A DNA stretch of 64,000 bases from Ceratotherium simum simum (GCF_000283155.1 NW_004454181.1:24173992-24237991); one strand, 5' to 3'. Shown: positions 20,901 through 30,959, counted from the stretch's first letter. Program-made: numbers and translations. Notes: generated by a model not told the origin, from the letters alone.

Positions 20901-21388
20901 CTACTACCATTTAAAAAAAATGGGCAAGTTCAAGCAACGAAGAGCAAAGCAGTAAGGGTGAGTGATATGAGCTAGGAGGGGGAGGGAGGCAAGTGAAATG
21001 CTGAAACCCCCTGCACTATGGTCTGTGTTAGAAATTGCATGAATTATGTTCAGATGAATACCCAGAGATGGAGCCATGTTTCATGGGGTCTACAGCTTAT
21101 ATATTTGGAGGATTCCGTTTAAGAAAATGAGTACAAAATTGTGAGTACAAAATTAGAGATAAAGCTGTGGAAGGGACCCGTGCCAGAAAAGGGTCCCTGA
21201 AACCTTAATTAGCTTCATTAGTTTCTTGCACATCCTCCTTTATGCATACCTTAAAATGTATGTATAATCGGGGTCCCTGATATCAAGGAGTCAATAGCGT
21301 AGCTGGCAAGACCTATCTGATGGACCTGACCTAGAGCTAAGAGCATCTGTAAAGAATTAGAGCAATGAAGCAGAAGGCAAGAGAGATG
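20901..21388. other. Unassigned, probably an old dispersed repeat
   Basis: CATGGGGTCTACAGCTTATATATTTGGAGG and AGTACAAAATTGTGAGTACAAAATTAGAG (a short internal tandem) feel repeat-derived. The motif GGGTCCCTGA occurs at about 21190 and 21271. No family assigned. Confidence 0.35.
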
Positions 21389-21389
21389 C

Positions 21390-21552
21390 TGAGAAAAGAG
21401 ACTTTGGTTGTCACAACTGAGTGAGTCCTCCTGGCTTCTAATGGGTAGTGGTCAGAGATGCTGCTACACATCTTGCAATGCACAGGACAACCCCGACAAC
21501 AAAGACGTATCCTGCCCCAAATGTCAGTAGTGCTGAGGTTGAGAAACATTGT
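21390..21552. mobile_element. hAT-Charlie-type MITE, 5'-truncated
   Basis: GACTTTGGTTGTCACAACTGAGTG, CTTCTAATGGGTAGTGGTCAGAGATGCTGCTACACATC, GCACAGGACAACCCC and GTGCTGAGGTTGAGAAACATTG match a common mammalian MITE whose end is the 'gttgagaaccctg' inverted repeat. Confidence 0.72.
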
Positions 21553-21559
21553 CACAGGG

Positions 21560-22010
21560 CAGGAGTGCTCCCCAGGTAGGAGATGATCAAGGCTCTACCA
21601 TCTTGAGAAGCACATCCCTCCTTTCCCCTGCTACAGAGCCCCTGGTTCTTCCCAGTTCTGTCTGGAACACTCTCCTGCAGACACTTTCATGGCTGGCTCC
21701 CTCATTGTGGTCAGATCTCTGCTCAGGGGATCTCTTGGGATGTTTTCCCTGACCACCTACCCAATCTAAACTAGCCCTTCCTCTTTCTGTGCCTCTTAAT
21801 CACTTTGCCTGCTTTCTTTTTCTTCTAAGCCCCTACTACCTGACACAGTATATTATTTGATTGTGTATTATTGGTGTCCATCTTTCAAACGTAATTCTCA
21901 TCAAGACAAAGACTTTGTCTTGTTCATTTCTCTAATCTCAGAACGTTGTAGCATTCTTGGCACATAGTGGGTGCTTAATAATGGATGTCCAATGGATGGA
22001 TAAAGAGAGG
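21560..22010 (+). repeat. L2 LINE 3' region
   Basis: TTTCCCTGACCACCTACCCAATCTAAACTAGCCC, TCCATCTTTCAAACGTAATTCTCATCAAGACAAAGACTTTGTCTTG and CTTGGCACATAGTGGGTGCTTAATAATGGATG define sense L2. Confidence 0.82.
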
Positions 22011-22500
22011 TTTTATTGACATGCTAGGATTGCTGAGTAAGTGCTCAATGGATACATCCCATTGTTATTAACGTTGTAATCAGGGGTATTGTGTCCTACT
22101 TAGACTGCAATGTGATACTGACCTGAGGGTTCTCATTATCTCAGCCTTTGGGAGGAGGAGGCTGATTCTCCCTGCCAGATCCCTGTGGCTTGGCACCAGC
22201 CTCACATTTTTCAGTATCTGCTTTGAGAATGAAGCTGACGGGCTCTGAAGGGACTGCCATCCATCACTCAGTCCTTCCATCACTTGCTCTGCAAATGACA
22301 ACCTCTGACAGGAGAGTGGGGGGAGTTGATTCGGAATTAAGGCCCTGCATCTGGAGAGAGGCATGTTAAGACAGCAAATATTCAGGGAGCAAATCCAGAC
22401 TGTCAGATCAAGGACAGAGAGGCAAGCCTGGGTGTCCTGGCTGAGCTTGGCTTTGTACCTGGACAGCTGCTTTGAGTAAGGCCCTCGAGTAAATGCAACT
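22011..22500. other. Unassigned DNA
   Basis: No gene or repeat recognised. Confidence 0.35.
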
Positions 22501-22510
22501 TAGTTTTTTT

Positions 22511-22740
22511 TTTTTTTGAGGAGATCAGCCCTGTGCTAACATCTGCCAATCCTCTTTTTTTGCCGAAGAAGACTGGCCCTGGGCTAACATCCATGCCCAT
22601 CTTCCTCCACTTTATATGGGACGCCGCCACAGCATGGCTTGCCAAGCAGTGCGTCGATGCGTGCCCGGGATCCAAACCGGCGAACCCGCACCGCCGCAGC
22701 GGAGCGCGCACTTAACCACTTGCGCCACGAGGCCGGCCCC
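22511..22740 (-). mobile_element. ERE SINE, antisense, short-body subtype
   Basis: Poly(T), two modules (CCCTGTGCTAACATC; CCCTGGGCTAACATCC), TATATGGGACGCCGCCACAGCATGG, then tRNA-like part with GGATCCAAACC (decayed B box) and final GGCCGGCCCC. TAGTTTTTTT at 22501-22510 and 22741-22750 is the likely duplication, although T-runs make its length ambiguous. Many CpG sites remain. Confidence 0.93.
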
Positions 22741-22864
22741 TAGTTTTTTTGTTTTTTGTTTTAAACTTGTAGAAGGGAGAGGTAACCCCTTGGGAATGGA
22801 AAATTGTCCCGATGGCCCATTTAGACATGATCCTGAGCAATGGGTGAAATTAACAAAAAATGGA

Positions 22865-23008
22865 ATCAATGTCATTTATTCAACATTTACTGAGTGCTTG
22901 CCATATGCCAGGTCCTGTGAAGAAAGTGTTATTGCCGTTTCCAGGAATGAGGAAAATGAAGCCCAGAGAAATATAATAACTTGCCCAAGGAAAATCAACC
23001 AGTAACTG
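22865..23008 (-). repeat. MIRb SINE
   Basis: TTATTCAACATTTACTGAGTGCTTGCCATATGCCAGGTCC, then GAGGAAAATGAAGCCCAGAGAAATATAATAACTTGCCCAAGG, is antisense MIR. Confidence 0.75.
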
Positions 23009-23009
23009 A

Positions 23010-23430
23010 CTATTCCTCAAACATTCAAGCTCATGCTCCCTTCAGAGCCTTTGCACATGCTGTTCCCTCTGTTTGATCCCTTCTTCTTCCAGGCCTTCAT
23101 GGGACTGGCTGCTTCCATCATGCAGGAGTCAGCTCAGCTGTCACCTCCTCATGGAGGCCCTCCTTGATCACATTATTCAAAGTCACTTCTCCCTCCACAT
23201 GACTTTGCTTTATTTTTTCACCATTTCTTTCACTATTTGAAAACATCTATCTAATCTTATCTATGTATCTATAATCTATCTTATCTATCTATCATCTATC
23301 TATCTATCTCCCCAAAATAGAATGTAACCTCCGTTGAAGCAGGGCCTTCTCAGCAGTTTTGTTCAGTTTCCAGCACTAAAACCAGGACCAGCACTGGAGT
23401 TGCTCGACAAATACTTGAGTGAATAAATTG
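23010..23430 (+). repeat. L2 LINE 3' region hosting a (TATC)n microsatellite
   Basis: CAGAGCCTTTGCACATGCTGTTCCCTCTG, GCTCAGCTGTCACCTCCTCATGGAGGCCCTCCTTGATCAC and AGAATGTAACCTCCGTTGAAGCAGGGCC match sense L2. A (TATC)n/ATCTATC tract (about 23244-23310) sits inside it. Confidence 0.85.
23244..23310. repeat. (TATC)n microsatellite
   Basis: Imperfect tetranucleotide tract TCTATC/TATC with interruptions. It is likely length-polymorphic, and the L2 flanks on both sides show that it grew inside an old LINE. Confidence 0.9.
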
Positions 23431-23704
23431 GTGGTGATGGGCCTCAAACCAGATATGTCTGAAACTGAATCCTACATTCCTAAGCACTAATTGTCCTGTC
23501 TCCGGAAGAGCCGTCTTAATGCCCTGGTCCAACATTAAGTGAACTCACGTGAGTCACTTTCTCTCTCCTGGCTACACTCTCCTCATCTTTACTCTTCCAG
23601 GCTCAGAGGATTGCTCCAAGATGCCAGCAAGTTAATACTTCAGGATGTTTTTGATAAATATCAAACACTTTATATTGTAAGACATCAAAGTGATATCTGA
23701 AAAA

Positions 23705-23930
23705 TAGTGTGCGGGGCCTTAGATAGTTCTGAGTTCAAATTCTGGTTTCACTACTGATCTGTGTGATCTTTGGAAACTTTCTAAACTGCTTTGATATTAG
23801 ATTTCTCATCTGTGAGACACAAATAATGATACTTTAAGAAGGTGGTTGTGGAGATTAAATGATATGTCGCATAAAAGACACAGAGAAATTCCTGGCACAT
23901 GGGAGACATTTGACAAATGAAAATTGCTTT
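23705..23930 (+). repeat. MIR SINE
   Basis: GTGCGGGGCCTTAGATAGTTCTGAGTTCAAATTCTGG, TTTCTCATCTGTGAGACAC, TGTGGAGATTAAATGATATG and CCTGGCACATGGGAGACATTTGACAAATG cover most of a sense MIR. Confidence 0.8.
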
Positions 23931-24044
23931 TTTGCTTTAATAGAATCAATAGCATGGCCAGTGTCAAATCCCTGTGTGTTTCTGCCAGGAGTAAACATGG
24001 GAGAAAAGACCCAGTGGGATGGAGTGGTTAAAGAAGTGTATTAA

Positions 24045-24122
24045 CAATCATTATTATGCACCTACTGTGTGCCTAGTCTTATGATGAATGACGTGTATTC
24101 TCTAAATCTAATAAGGAGATAG
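24045..24122 (-). repeat. MIR 3' fragment
   Basis: ATCATTATTATGCACCTACTGTGTGCCTAGTCTTATG is antisense to the MIR/MIRb 3' end. It is cut off beside the pyrimidine microsatellite. Confidence 0.5.
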
Positions 24123-24187
24123 TCATGTAGAAAGATAATGTCTTTTATTATTGTTTCTTTTTCTGTTACTATTTTTATTTATTTTTT

Positions 24188-24285
24188 CCTCCCTTTTTCT
24201 CTCCCTTCTTCCTTCCTTCCTTCTTTCCTTCCTTCCTCCCTTCCTTCCTTCCTTCCTTCCTTCCCTCCCTCCCTCCCTCCCTCCT
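24188..24285. repeat. (CTTC)n/(CCTC)n pyrimidine microsatellite
   Basis: Nearly pure pyrimidine strand of about 98 bases, mostly CCTT units changing to CCCT units toward the 3' end. The frames through it are low-complexity artefacts. It can form triplex-type structures and is likely polymorphic in length. Confidence 0.95.
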
Positions 24286-24810
24286 ATGCTGCTACATTTC
24301 AGGCAAGGAAAATACAGAAGGAAAGCAAAAACATGAAGAAACTGGAGAAAGGAAAAATGAAAAGAAGAAAATGAGGCCACGAATAAGTTAAGAGATACTT
24401 GCTGGTCTATACTGTAAATTTAGCTCCAAGCTTTCCAAAAGGCAAAGTAAGGGATAAGTGATCAGTTACGAAATTATGTCCATAAAAACAAAGTAATACA
24501 ATGCTTTTCTAGTCACTAAAATCAAAGGAATATTTCATCTTTGGGTCTGCATAGAGGCTGCTTTTCCAAGAAACAGCATCTTCGACAACATTCCTACTAA
24601 AAAGCAAGAGCAAATGTTTTGTAAAATGCCTGTCAGTGTAATATAATGCCATAGCTCATATCAATAAAGTCAGTTCTATAAAAACAACAACAAATAATCA
24701 ATATGGTCCAGATATACAACTCCCTGGTGGGCTGGCTGGGTCTGAGGGTGAGATTAGGACATTAAGAGGAATGTCAGTTCTATGTATCCTCAAGCAATCC
24801 TCTGTGTACA
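24286..24810. other. Unassigned DNA
   Basis: No gene or named repeat seen. An AAC-rich patch occurs near 24680-24697. Confidence 0.35.
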
Positions 24811-24833
24811 TTCTTTCTCAGTACAGAACTTTT

Positions 24834-25075
24834 TTTTTTTTTTTTTTTTGAGGAGATCAGCCCTGTGCTAACATTCGCCAATCCTCCTCTTTTTTTGCTG
24901 AGGAAGATGGCCCTGGGCTAACATCTGTGCCCATCTTCCTCCACTTTATATGGGACGCCGCCACAGCATGGCTTGCCAAGCAGTGCGTCGGTGCCCCCCG
25001 GGATCCGAACCAGCGAACCCCGGGCCGCCGCAGCGGAGCACGCGCACTTAACCGCTTGCGCCACCGGGCCGGCCC
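24834..25075 (-). mobile_element. ERE SINE, antisense, young-looking copy with 17-bp perfect TSD
   Basis: The duplication CTCAGTACAGAACTTTT is identical at 24817-24833 and 25076-25092. A long T-run, two modules (TGCTAACATTCGCC; GGGCTAACATC), TATATGGGACGCCGCCACAGC, an intact B box read antisense as GGATCCGAACC (25001-25011) and the terminal GGGCCGGCCCC are all preserved. CpG sites are numerous (GCGTCGG, GCGAACC, GCCGCCGCAGCGG, CACGCGC, GCGCCACCGGGCCGG), which implies little decay since insertion. Confidence 0.96.
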
Positions 25076-25092
25076 CTCAGTACAGAACTTTT

Positions 25093-25470
25093 GATAAACT
25101 GTGGGAAGCTATAAATTCTTGGGCCACACTAAAAATGCCACTGTCACCAGTTAAGGACAGATACATAAGCATTGATAGTCGATAAGCAGAGGGCAGATTT
25201 GATATCTTAAGACATTTGAAGCATTTGATGAGGATGGAGGCCTCATATTGCAATTCTAGGACTAGGATGGACTTGTGGAGAAGGCCAAGATTTCCTCAGC
25301 AAACAATACTTGGGGTGTGAAAACCTTGGACAAGTGGACAGCTGATGCCCCCAATTTGGCACCACGGAGCATGGAGTTTTAGAAATCATGCACTGGTGAC
25401 TGTCAGAGGTTCTATGGAGGGGAGTTGGAGCTGTCCCCATAAGCCCTATAAGCAAGGTTTTTATCTGGTG
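25093..25470. other. Unassigned DNA
   Basis: No gene or named repeat recognised. Confidence 0.35.
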
Positions 25471-25980
25471 TATTTCTTATCTAGTACCATGTAACAAATT
25501 ACCCTAAAACCTAATGACAGAAAACAACAGACATTTATGATCTCACACAGTTTCTGCCAGTCAGGGATTGGGTAGGATCTTAAATGGGTAGTTCTGGCTC
25601 AGAATGGTTCCAGAGGCTGAAGTTGAGGTGTTGTTGGGGCTGCAATCATTTCAAAGCTCGACTTGGGGAGGTTCTGCTTCTAAGAAACAGCTTACTCACA
25701 AGACTGTGGGTAGGTCTCAGAAAACCCACTTCCAAGCTCACTTATGTGAGCCTTTCTGTGAGTTGCCTCAACATAGCAGCTATCTTCCTCCAGAAGCAAG
25801 TGATCCAAGAGAGAGAACACAAGACAGAAGTCACAGTCTTTTTGTAACCTAATTTCAGAAATGACATTCATTACTTCTGTGGTATTCTATTCATTAGAAG
25901 CTAGTCAACAAGTTCAGCCCACATTCAAGAGGAGAGGATTACATAAGAGCCTATCACATCAGTTTACAATTTTATTTAAT
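25471..25980. mobile_element. ERV LTR relic (probable ERVL-MaLR, MLT1 group)
   Basis: TAGTACCATGTAACAAATTACCCTAAAACC, GTTCTGGCTCAGAATGGTTCC, GGGGCTGCAATCATTTCAAAGCTCGACTTGGGG and AGCAAGTGATCCAAGAGAGAGAACACAAG follow a well-known ancient LTR layout, related to the LTR at 15108-15553. Non-coding. Subfamily uncertain. Confidence 0.65.
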
Positions 25981-26064
25981 AAAAAAATGCCCCTGCTACA
26001 AATGAATAAAAATGTTTGAGATCAACTTCCTTAGACTTATGGTCATGATTGTCTTAGCCTAGAG

Positions 26065-26243
26065 CAGTGGTTCTCAACCTCAGCTGCACATTGCAATCAC
26101 TTGGATTATTTTAAAAAATACTGATGTCACAGTCCCACATCTAGAGATTCTTATTTAATTGGTGTGTGATGCAGTGTGGGAATTGAGATTTTTCAAAAGC
26201 TCCCCAAGTAATTCTAACATGTGGCCAAGATTAAGAAACACTG
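26065..26243. mobile_element. MER5A-type hAT MITE
   Basis: CAGTGGTTCTCAACCTCAGCTGCACATTGCAATCAC at one end and CCAAGATTAAGAAACACTG at the other are the MER5A terminal repeats. The core ATTCTTATTTAATTGGTGTG and AAAAGCTCCCCAAGTAATTCTAA also match. Flanks GCCTAGAG and GTCTAGAA agree at 6 of 8. At 179 bases it is near full length. Confidence 0.9.
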
Positions 26244-26251
26244 GTCTAGAA

Positions 26252-27199
26252 TATTTTCCCGGGAGGTGTTTCTCATCACCCAGTATGATCATTTAAAAAT
26301 GCCTCAATGGCACATTTTAATAACACCAAACTTGAAATCTTGTAACACCATTGTGAGCTCTCAGAGATACGCTAGTTGTGAAATGTAATAAAATAATCAA
26401 ATGAATCGATCTGCTTATGGAGTTGTTAGCAGTGAGCCGGCTCAATGTTGTGAGGTGTTGGAGGGTGTCTGCCAAAAATGATTTTGGTTTCAAAGCAGTT
26501 GTGATTTGCAGCCATTTACTTTTTACAACAATTTGATAGCAGGGCTAGTGGTGTATTGAGGACTCTCCTGGCTCATGAAAATAAACCCTCATCAGGAATG
26601 TTACAGGAAGATGCCCTTCTGTCTATTCACTGTATCAGGAGAACCTGCAACTGGCTTATCCAGGAGTGGTATGAAGGCAAGAAAATACTGATTTAAAAGA
26701 ACAGATCTCTGTTTTATCCCCACTTGAACCATTATTTCATCCAACAAGAGATTTTTTTCCCCTATGTGTCCTACTTCTCTCAGTGGGATTAAGGTGGCCA
26801 TCCTATATACATATACCTGAGAGAGTGAAGAAGAAGGTATTTTGATGAGGTCAAATAGCTCGGCTCAATTTTTGAGGGTTTATTTTAAACGAGTTAATAA
26901 AAGCAGAAAGGGAACAGCCATGTGGGCAAAGCAAACTTATCTAACACACAGCTAAAGACAACCAGACTGATAAAAAGAAAATTAAAAAAAAAACTAAGGA
27001 TAAAAACTGCAGATGCTACCTGTATGTGAACCACAGAGATTACGTAATTATGCTCAAGAATCATAAGAGCAAAAGTAATACACATGTCCTCTTCACAGAC
27101 ACCCGTTGATGCCAGGAAAGGTATGGAATAAACAGGCAGGAGCAGAAAGTGAATGATACTTTTCACATTGGAATTGCTAATTATTGGATATGGATTATA
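26252..27199. other. Unassigned DNA
   Basis: About 0.95 kb with no gene or named repeat recognised. A (CCA)n trace and T/A-rich runs occur toward the end. Confidence 0.35.
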
Positions 27200-27450
27200 A
27201 AAACCCTTATTATAATTATTACCACCACCACCACTGAACTAACTAGGGGCTTAATTACTGTATTGCACACTCTATAAACATTATTTTATTTAATACTACA
27301 ACAGTCCCGTGAGTTAGGAATTACTGCTTGTTTTACTGAGGAGGAAACTGAAGCACAGAGAGAGTAAGTAAGTTGTCCAAAACCACACAGATAGAATGTG
27401 ATAGAGCCAGGACTTTAATTCAGATTTGTTGATCTTCACATATACTACTA
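27200..27450 (-). repeat. MIRb SINE
   Basis: CATTATTTTATTTAATACTACAACAGTCCCGTGAGTTAGG, TTTTACTGAGGAGGAAACTGAAGCACAGAGAGAGTAAGTAAGTTGTCCAAAACCACACAG and GATAGAGCCAGGACTTTAATTCAG form an almost complete antisense MIRb. Confidence 0.85.
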
Positions 27451-27879
27451 TTTGGATTGTGTAAAATGTTATATGAGAGAAGTGACCTGAGCTATACAAC
27501 TTAGGGGACAAGTTATTTCTGTGAGCTGGTTTGAGATCATTTTGCCCACTCCTATGATTCTCTGTTACTGGATCAGTAGTATTCCAAGATTCTGAAAGCC
27601 AAGTTCTTTTGGCCTCATGGTATCCTTGACTCTCGTGCACAGAATGAAAGAATGAAAGAAACAAATGCTGTTTATGTTGTGGCTTAAAGATTTCTTCACC
27701 AAGTAATAAAAGTACAACCATAGTAAATAGCTCAATAGTCCTGAATCTAAAGCAGAGCTATTGCTAATGAAGAATATTGACTTGAAAAACACAAAATGCA
27801 AGATATCAGGAGGGAATAATCATGCATTTTAGATGAGATTTACCGTTAGCTAACCTGCTTTCTAGGATTCAAGGTAGAA
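27451..27879. other. Unassigned DNA
   Basis: A 135-codon minus-strand frame spans 27314-27721 and overlaps the MIR, so it is not a gene. Nothing else recognised. Confidence 0.35.
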
Positions 27880-28062
27880 TGAAAAATGTGCTATAAATTA
27901 GTCCAAGTCATGACAAGAGGGCCAAGGTAATTCTAAATATTTCAGAGTTGGGATAGAAGGTAAATCAAAGGTTTCTTGTAGAAGATGTGGTCACTTGATC
28001 TGACCCTTGAAGGATGGGTAGGATTTCTGAAAGCAGACAAAAGGAGTAGTGATGTATTAGAG
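27880..28062 (-). repeat. L2 LINE, part 1 (split by another repeat)
   Basis: GTGGTCACTTGATCTGACCCTTGAAGGATGGGTAGGATTT is the antisense L2 'tttgagctgagacctgaaggatgagtagga' segment. The match is broken at about 28063 and resumes after about 28210. Confidence 0.7.
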
Positions 28063-28210
28063 CTGGCTCATGAGAGCTGAATGTGCACATCTCTTCCCAA
28101 CTCTGCACTCAGTGACACCCAACTGTTAGCTTGAAATTGGCCATAGTGAGAGTATTTACACCATGGAAACTGGCAAACACTGCAAATCAGTACCAGCACA
28201 CCACTAAAAA
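28063..28210. repeat. Dispersed repeat, copy 2 (pairs with 7353-7452), inserted in an L2
   Basis: 28083-28190 repeats the sequence at 7353-7452 with about 80% identity by eye. The ends AGCTGGCTC and TACCAGCAC are partly inverted relative to each other, consistent with a DNA transposon. Location within an otherwise continuous L2 indicates insertion. Confidence 0.65.
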
Positions 28211-28960
28211 GGAACTGAGGAATCTGTTGCAGGTGTAGATGCTCAGAAGTGTGAATGCACATTAGGCAAATTCTGGTGACTTAGAATATCCGGAGGAGGG
28301 TAGTGGTGGGTGAAACTGATAAGATAGGATTGAGCCCGGTTATGGGAGTCCTTGAATGTCAATCCAAGGAGGCTTGATTTTATTTTATAGGCACTTCCCA
28401 TAAAAAAACAAACAAACAAAACCCTTTGATATAATCCCATTTGTATTGTGGGCTGATAATTCCAGTGCCAGAGTCACAATTAGACTGAAAAGTGAGAGAT
28501 TGGTGGGGGAAACCAGTTAAGAAGCTTGTAGCAGTAGGAAGTAGCACCAGAAATCTGAGAGAGACCTGAATAGGGTAGTAAGAGTGATGTGGGAGAGAAT
28601 AGAATAGACAGAAATGACATGGAGGAGAAAAAATTTAGAAAACTTGACAACTGATTGAATGGGAATTATTGGGGTAGGGCAAGGGGGTGTCCAATATTAC
28701 TCAAGTCACTCACTTTGGGACAGAGAGTTGATGGTGTTATTTACAAAGATAGGAAAGACAGGGGGAATAGTATAACTGAATGGCAGGTAATACATTCAGT
28801 TGTAGATATGCTGACCTTGAAGATATTTTGATCCTTAAGAAATTCCAGTCTAGATCTCCAGGGAGAGGTCAGAAATAGAGATAAATAGGTGATAATGAAG
28901 CTCAAGGGCGCAGAGGATAGAACAGGGAAAGAGAACACAGAGCAGGGAGACACAAGGTAG
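28211..28960 (-). repeat. L2 LINE, part 2
   Basis: CCAAGGAGGCTTGATTTTATTTTATAGGCAC, CAGTTAAGAAGCTTGTAGCAGTAGG, AAGATAGGAAAGACAGGGGGAATAG and CAGTCTAGATCTCCAGGGAGAGGTCAGAAATAGAGATAAATAGG are collinear with the antisense L2 3' coding/UTR region. Confidence 0.7.
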
Positions 28961-28989
28961 ATAATAGAACATTCCAGTAAAACTTTTCA

Positions 28990-29425
28990 TCCACTCTTTC
29001 ATTCATTTACTAATCCACATGTTTAAGGAACATCCATTGTGTGTTGGGTAACCATATATCCTACCTTGTCTGGGACACTCCCAGCTAATATTTTTTGACC
29101 TTGTACAATTATAAATAGCATCCCTTTCTACTCTCAAAAGAGTCTCAGTTTAGATGATAAATCATATCCTCAATTATGTACCACAAACAGTGCTGGCAAT
29201 CAAGAATTTAACGATTAGCTCACATAGACCCTACTCTTAAGGAGCTCAACTAAATATTGTTCTTTGTGTTGTGAGTTGTGGAAATAAAGAAAAAGTTACA
29301 CCTTCTTCTCTCGGGTTATTTATGATCTGGAGGTAGAGATGTCACTATTCGCCTACACAATAATTCAAGTATTAGAAGGCAGGGAACAAGTGAGTGCAAA
29401 CACCATAGCGTCAGTCAATAAACAC
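28990..29425 (-). repeat. L2 LINE 3' end with a small insertion
   Basis: CACTCTTTCATTCATTTACTAATCCACATG, then after an interruption CAGTGCTGGCAATCAAG and AGACCCTACTCTTAAGGAGCTCAAC, is antisense L2. The interruption (about 29045-29170: AACCATATATCCTACCTTGTCTGGGACACTCCC ... GATGATAAATCATATC) resembles an ancient small element with inverted ends of the 'accatatgtccc' type. Confidence 0.6.
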
Positions 29426-29439
29426 TAAAGTACTAGAGA

Positions 29440-29870
29440 AAGAGACCCATCTGTGAGACAGAGGTCTTTATTTTGCCCTCCGGATCTGTTTTCTGACTCC
29501 TCCACCCTCCTCTGTGCCCAGGGAGCCTGATATGCATGGACTGCATCAATGGGCTCCTTTGTTTTCTGATTTCCAGAGGGTTTGGCAAATGGAAGGAACC
29601 AACAGTAGATCCTAGGAGAATGAGATTGGGGTACTTATTCTTAGGGTCTCTTCATGGTAGGTCACTGTAGATTGGCTGCATCCATTTGCTAAAGCACAGC
29701 TCCATACAGGTGTACTCTTTGGGTTCTGGTAACCATTCCCTCCCTTTATCCCTGAATGGATAGAGATATCAAAGCTCAGAGGTGGACTTAGCATTGAGCT
29801 TCAGTGGCTTTCACTTGCACAGGTCCCTTCCACACCCTGGGAGGGACTCCACCAATGTAATGATATGGCC
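29440..29870. repeat. Unassigned ancient dispersed repeat
   Basis: GGGTTTGGCAAATGGAAGGAACCAACAGTAGATC, CTTCATGGTAGGTCACTGTAG and GGTTCTGGTAACCATTCCCTCCCTTTATCC occur in the order of a dispersed mammalian sequence I recognise but cannot name. Confidence 0.4.
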
Positions 29871-29879
29871 ATGTGTTTT

Positions 29880-30495
29880 TGGATACGTTGCTAAAATGAG
29901 ATCTTGTAATAGAATTCTAAAAATGATCCCCAAGATTGCATGTCCAAATCCCTGGAAGCTGTGAATATGATGAGATATCCCTCTCATGGTTATGTTATAT
30001 TATATGGCACAGCTGATGTTAAGAGAGGGAGATTTTCTGGGTGGGCCTGGTCTAATCACATGACCCCTTAGAAGTGGAGAGCTTTCTCCACCTGGTGGCA
30101 GAAGAGGAAGGCTGAAAGATTTAAAGCAGGAGCAGGATTCGATGTCCCACTGCTGGCTTGAAGATGGAAGGGGTCATATGAAAAGGAAAGCAGACAACTT
30201 CAAGGAAGTGATGAAGGCCCCCAGTTGACAGCCATGCAAGGAAACAAGGAGAGCCCTATTATAGATGCAAGATACTAAATTCTGCCAACAATCTGAATAA
30301 ACTTGAAAGCAGATTTCTCCCCAGAGCCTCCAGGCGAGGACTCAGCCCAATGCCATGATTTCAGCCTTGTAATATCCTGAGCAGAGAACCGAGAGAATGT
30401 CTGGCTTACAGATCTGTGAGCTAATAAATGGGTGTTGTTTTAAGCTGCTAAGTTTGTGATAACTTATTATGCAGCAATAGAAAACGAATACAAAG
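29880..30495 (+). mobile_element. MLT1 (ERVL-MaLR) LTR
   Basis: GATCCCCAAGATTGCATGTCCAAATCCCTGGAAGCTGTGAATATG, GGTGGGCCTGGTCTAATCACATGACC, GACAGCCATGCAAGGAAAC, AATAAATGGGTGTTGTTTTAAGCTGCTAAGTTTGTGATAACTTATTATGCAGCAATAGAAAACGAATAC match the MLT1 LTR from near its start to its end, including the late AATAAA-containing part (about 30422). Solo LTR; no internal region follows. Confidence 0.88.
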
Positions 30496-30636
30496 ATTTC
30501 AACTCGTGTTGGATAAAACTGCCATCTCTTTCTATTTCAGCTTCCCTTGATTTTACTTCCCTTTGTGTCAGGTAATGTGGAATGGCTCTGGGAATTTGGG
30601 GGACCAGACTAAGAGGAACTTGAGTTGGATATACAT

Positions 30637-30921
30637 TTAGTTTGAGTTTAGTGGGATCTCGTTTCTACGTGGTTCACAGTCATTTCCATGAATAGTTATG
30701 GGTAATCTTCCTGGTAAAGGAATGCCTTCCAGAAATACTCCTATAATCCAATGTACTGGTTTATCTGGCATCATCACAAGGAAATGCATAGCCAGAGGTT
30801 GTACTGTGACATGTCCTATAGTGCCTGACACAGAAGTAACTGGGTCCTGGAAGAGAAGTACGATTTGAAATACAGAGCCAAAAGCTAGTGCAAAAAATTC
30901 TTCCAGATCTTATAGGGCACC
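30637..30921 (-). other. Unidentified open frame, possible gene relic
   Basis: Read on the minus strand, an in-frame stop-free stretch runs from just after a stop at about 30918-30920 to the stop at 30637. It encodes roughly 92 residues with unusually protein-like composition (a hydrophobic stretch and a PLPGRLP segment). A pyrimidine tract plus CAG lies directly upstream at about 30923-30935 and looks like a splice acceptor, but the frames leaving it soon meet stops. I do not recognise a family. It may be chance or a fragment of a processed pseudogene. Confidence 0.25.
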
Positions 30922-30959
30922 TGTAAAAGAAATTTGGTAAACATTTTACCATAATAATT

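Noticed and set aside
24123..24380. Overlapping frames rich in Ser/Pro/Phe (plus) or Gly/Arg/Lys/Glu (minus)
   Set aside because: Produced by translating the pyrimidine microsatellite.
24834..25075. CpG cluster suggesting a CpG island promoter
   Set aside because: All CpGs lie within the young SINE; flanking DNA is CpG-poor.
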